Shown in pieces: positions 61,586 to 64,000 of a stretch of 64,000 bases of DNA. The position numbers and the translations under genes were made by a program. The notes below the pieces were generated by a model. The model saw only the letters and a program-made list of their open reading frames with translations. It did not search any database and had not been told where the DNA came from. Origin of the DNA: Consotaella salsifontis (GTDB lineage Bacteria > Pseudomonadota > Alphaproteobacteria > Rhizobiales > Rhizobiaceae); assembly GCF_900167365.1 (NCBI RefSeq), contig NZ_FUXL01000003.1, forward strand, positions 62,001-126,000. Direction: 5' to 3'. The number at the start of each line of letters is the position of its first letter. The stretch's first letter is position 1.

Positions 61586-62377
61586 TTAGCCCTTTGAACG
61601 AAGTGTTTGAAGCGTGAGAAGCAGTCCGGAATCGAAGCCGGTGCTGGCGGAATTGCCTGTGATGAGCTGCAACGCCGGATTGTCGGAACCGGCCGAGGAG
61701 TTCTCCATGTCGTACATGACTAGGAACTTCTTGATGAACTTGTCGAGCTTGTCGGGATCGGAAAGGTCCGGGATATCGATCCGCTCGGCGTACATCTTCG
61801 CCTGTTTGTCGATGTCGATGGAGCCCGTCGAGGCATCAAGCCCGACTGCCGTGCGCGCGACCTGAAGGAGCGCCGGGTCCGCGAGAATCGAGTAGGCGCT
61901 GGTGATCTCGCCAGCCTCGGCCTTGCGCTGGAAATAGAGGGCGAGACGGGCCCCCTCGTTCTCGTCGCCGGCCTTTTCTTCCATGGTCTGCCGCAGATAA
62001 GTGCCGACGACCTGCTGCCCGAGGGAAGAGGCGTCGAAGGTGGCGTTTCCGTCCGAATCGAAGGTGAAGGCCGCGGCCAGCGCCTTGTAGCGGCTGTCCG
62101 TCAGCGAGTTCGCAAAGCTCTTCGAGTCGGAGACACCCTCAGACACGACTTTGCGGATGAAGGCTTTGGCATAGGCCATATCCTCCAATCCATAAGCCTT
62201 CAAAGCATATCGATAGACCTTATCATTCGACATAAAGTCGTCGATCGTTTTGATACTGGAAAGGCTGTTTTGGAAATTCTCGGTGGCCCGCTCGACAGCC
62301 GGTTGATTTGCCGTGCGTTGCAGGGAAGATGTCATGTCCCGGCTGATGATGCCGTAACTGGCCGTCGCAGTAAGCAT
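61586..62377 (-). CDS. DUF1217 flagellar-cluster protein
   Basis: A 263-residue protein of the DUF1217 family, known from flagellar clusters of Rhizobiales where it lies between motA and flgF; its exact role in motility is not settled. It is helical, with repeated SDSKSFANSLTDSRYKALAAAF-like segments (given in part). The start at 62377 follows GGAG at eight bases; the frame extends seven codons further. It is divergent from motA. Confidence 0.86.
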   Translation of the reverse strand: MLTATASYGIISRDMTSSLQRTANQPAVERATENFQNSLSSIKTIDDFMSNDKVYRYALKAYGLEDMAYAKAFIRKVVSEGVSDSKSFANSLTDSRYKALAAAFTFDSDGNATFDASSLGQQVVGTYLRQTMEEKAGDENEGARLALYFQRKAEAGEITSAYSILADPALLQVARTAVGLDASTGSIDIDKQAKMYAERIDIPDLSDPDKLDKFIKKFLVMYDMENSSAGSDNPALQLITGNSASTGFDSGLLLTLQTLRSKG

Positions 62378-62431
62378 GGCATGATCTCCGACAGTCAAAG
62401 AGGTCTCGGCGGGACCATCGTGCCTTGGCCT

Positions 62432-62448
62432 TGCGCCAGGCTGGCGCA
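62432..62448. promoter_or_regulatory. Inverted repeat between DUF1217 and motA genes
   Basis: TGCGCCA-GGC-TGGCGCA has perfect 7-bp arms and lies in the 142-bp divergent promoter region. It might be a regulator site for the flagellar genes, or a chance feature in GC-rich DNA. Confidence 0.3.
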
Positions 62449-62519
62449 GCGTCAGTCAGGTCCGCGCAAGCCGGATTTTCTAACTCGGTTAGGTATCAGT
62501 CGAAGCAAGAGGTCCCGTC

Positions 62520-63392
62520 ATGGGCATCATCATCGGACTCGTCGTCACGCTGGGCTGCCTTCTTGGCGGCTATACTGCGATGGGCGGCCATCTGTCAGTC
62601 CTCGTCCAGCCCTTCGAGTACCTTATCATTCTGGGATCGTCGCTTGGCACCTTTCTGGTCGCCAATCCCCTGAAGGTGGTGAAGGACACAGGCAAGGCGA
62701 TCCTCGAGGCTTTCAAGAACGCGGCTCCCAAGCAGCGCGATTATCTCGACGTGCTCGGCATTCTGCATCAGTTGATGCGGGAGATGCGGTCGAAGTCGCG
62801 GAGCGAGGTCGAAGCCCATGTCGACAGCCCGCAGGATTCGGAGATCTTCCAGGCGTTCCCCAACGTCATGAAGAACACGCTGATGACCAACTTCATCTGC
62901 GATTACTGCCGGTTGATCATCATCGGCAACGCCCGTCCCCATGAGATCGAGTCTTTGATGGAAGAGGAGATCCACACCATCTCCCGCGACACGTTGAAGC
63001 CCAAGGCTGCCCTGCAGGACGTGGCGGATGGCCTGCCGGCACTCGGCATCGTCGCCGCCGTGCTCGGCGTCATCAAGGCCATGGGCGCCCTCGATCAGTC
63101 GCCCGAGGTGCTCGGCCACCTCATCGGCGCGGCGCTTGTCGGCACCTTCGCCGGTATCTTCTTCTCCTACGGCGTGATCGGCCCGCTGGCCAACAAGGTC
63201 AAGAGCGTGCGCGAGAAGCGCGTGCGCCTCTACGTCATCATCAAGTCGACGCTGATCGCCTACATGAACGGCGCCATGCCGCAGGTCGCGCTGGAATACG
63301 GCCGCAAGACGATCTCGGCCAATGAGCGTCCGACCATCGATCAGGTCGAAACCGAAACCATCGGCGGCGGTTCCGCTGCCCAGGCGGCGTAA
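62520..63392 (+). CDS. motA: MotA, flagellar motor stator protein
   Basis: A 290-residue stator subunit with four transmembrane helices ([70 protein letters not shown]). The cytoplasmic loop with charged residues and the Pro of helix 3 ([12 protein letters not shown]) are conserved. With MotB it conducts protons to drive rotation. fliM starts 3 bp after it. Confidence 0.96.
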   Translation: MGIIIGLVVTLGCLLGGYTAMGGHLSVLVQPFEYLIILGSSLGTFLVANPLKVVKDTGKAILEAFKNAAPKQRDYLDVLGILHQLMREMRSKSRSEVEAHVDSPQDSEIFQAFPNVMKNTLMTNFICDYCRLIIIGNARPHEIESLMEEEIHTISRDTLKPKAALQDVADGLPALGIVAAVLGVIKAMGALDQSPEVLGHLIGAALVGTFAGIFFSYGVIGPLANKVKSVREKRVRLYVIIKSTLIAYMNGAMPQVALEYGRKTISANERPTIDQVETETIGGGSAAQAA

Positions 63393-63395
63393 ACC

Positions 63396-64000
63396 ATGGC
63401 CCAGCCCGCGAAAGACATCATCACCTCTGGCAACATCGGCGCCCGCCTTCGCTCGGCGAGCGAGGTCGAGCCCGGCCGCCTCCCTCGGCTCAAGATGATC
63501 GCCGAGGAATGGGCCGAGGACGCTCTCGGCGCGATGAAGAAGCTCGCCGTCAACCCCATCGAGCTCGAACTGGTCTCGATGTCGACGACGACCTTCCTAA
63601 AGTCTTCGAAGGACTATTCCCAGGCGGCGATCGCCGAGGTCGTGCGATCCCCGGCTTGGACCGAGGCCGGCTTCATCCTCGCCGACGCGATGTTCGTCGA
63701 GCTCATCACCGAGGCGGTTTTCGGCGGTGAGGGAGGCAACCGTGAGCCTTCCAATCGCCCGCTGACGGATCTCGACAAGAACGTCATCCATCTCGTCCTC
63801 AAGACGATCAACAAGAGCGCGACCCATGCCTTCGCCAAGCTCGCGGATATGCCGCTGACGCTGGGCGGCCACATCTTCGATCACGACATTGGCGAGGCGC
63901 TCGCGGGAGTGCTTCCGGCGGAAAAGACACGCTTCGTCGGCCTGTCGTTCGAGCTGCGCATGGGCGGGCAGAAGAGTACGTTGCGCTTCGCTCTGCCGGA
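63396..64000 (+). CDS. fliM: FliM, flagellar switch protein, 3' end outside window
   Basis: The visible 201 residues match rhizobial FliM: a short N-terminus (SGNIGARLRS), then the middle domain with MSTTTFLKSSKDYSQAAI and GGHIFDHDIGEALAG. The gene runs off the window end and lacks its C-terminal SpoA domain here. FliM binds CheY-P and sets the rotation direction or speed. The ATG at 63396 lies 3 bp after motA, so it is translationally linked to it. Confidence 0.92.
   Translation, partial: MAQPAKDIITSGNIGARLRSASEVEPGRLPRLKMIAEEWAEDALGAMKKLAVNPIELELVSMSTTTFLKSSKDYSQAAIAEVVRSPAWTEAGFILADAMFVELITEAVFGGEGGNREPSNRPLTDLDKNVIHLVLKTINKSATHAFAKLADMPLTLGGHIFDHDIGEALAGVLPAEKTRFVGLSFELRMGGQKSTLRFALP

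Noticed and set aside
1-64000. CRISPR arrays, tRNA or rRNA genes
   Set aside because: No regularly spaced repeats and no cloverleaf or rRNA-like sequence were recognised on either strand by eye; a covariance scan would be needed to be certain.

Overview
The window is high-GC DNA from an alphaproteobacterium, most likely of the order Hyphomicrobiales (Rhizobiales). The evidence is the pairing of an aa3-oxidase subunit IV gene with a three-gene pntAA-pntAB-pntB transhydrogenase, a seven-gene Mrp (Pha-type) Na+/H+ antiporter operon, an Omp25/Omp31-type porin, an ornithine decarboxylase-GNAT pair, DUF992, DUF1217 and DUF411 proteins, an OhrR with an N-terminal sensing Cys, and a rhizobial flagellar order (motA-fliM divergent from DUF1217-flgF-fliI). 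I cannot name a genus. I see no rRNA, tRNA, CRISPR array, transposase, integrase or replication origin.

Layout. 1-2.95 kb: a WD40 protein cut by the window edge, a Nudix hydrolase, a glutathione S-transferase (GST) with an operator-like palindrome, and a HAD-type dehalogenase. 2.95-7.9 kb: a mosaic block in which two modules (HxlR + alpha/beta hydrolase; MarR + alpha/beta hydrolase) flank the ohr-ohrR peroxide-defence operon. Each module has split off a degenerate copy of the 3' end of the neighbouring housekeeping gene (HAD on the left, GNAT on the right). 8-9.7 kb: ornithine decarboxylase with a long structured leader resembling the speF motif, and a divergent LysR regulator. 10.6-14.4 kb: metal transport (DUF1007 + Ni/Co exporter-type permease; MntR and MntH with an MntR-like operator). 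14.5-19.3 kb: recX, a DJ-1/PfpI protein, cytochrome oxidase subunit IV and the transhydrogenase operon.

19.3-42.3 kb is a mixed housekeeping region. It holds a DUF992 protein, a TPR lipoprotein, ribosomal protein S21, a di-haem cytochrome c peroxidase behind a perfect FNR-type box, a second GST, an orphan peptide-binding protein, class I aldolase, a cytochrome c, an outer-membrane porin, a PfkB sugar kinase, a CorA transporter, an HWE-type histidine kinase, an L,D-transpeptidase, a second dehalogenase, an aminotransferase, Fe/Mn superoxide dismutase, two more c-type cytochromes, a DHA2 efflux pump and a protease II-type oligopeptidase. 42.6-49 kb is the Mrp antiporter operon mrpABCDEFG, translationally coupled into a DUF423 gene and preceded by a leader that can form nested helices. 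49-54.2 kb has a D-Ala-D-Ala carboxypeptidase, small secreted or membrane proteins, a putative copper-related DUF411 pair, an omega-amino acid:pyruvate aminotransferase and a glyoxalase-fold protein.

54.2-59.5 kb is an RND efflux operon: a GbsR/MarR-like regulator, a periplasmic adaptor with an unusual C-terminal peptidoglycan-binding domain, and the pump. A perfect 32-bp inverted repeat overlaps the annotated start of the regulator. This operon lies directly downstream of fliI, where other rhizobia continue with flgB-flgC-fliE. The window ends in the flagellar cluster fliI-flgF-DUF1217 // motA-fliM, with fliM cut by the edge.

The clearest unexplained features are the mirror-image 3'-end displacements around ohr, the adaptor-peptidoglycan-binding fusion with its palindrome, and the structured leaders before odc and mrpA. 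None is proven to be a new system. Each is reported with a decisive check.
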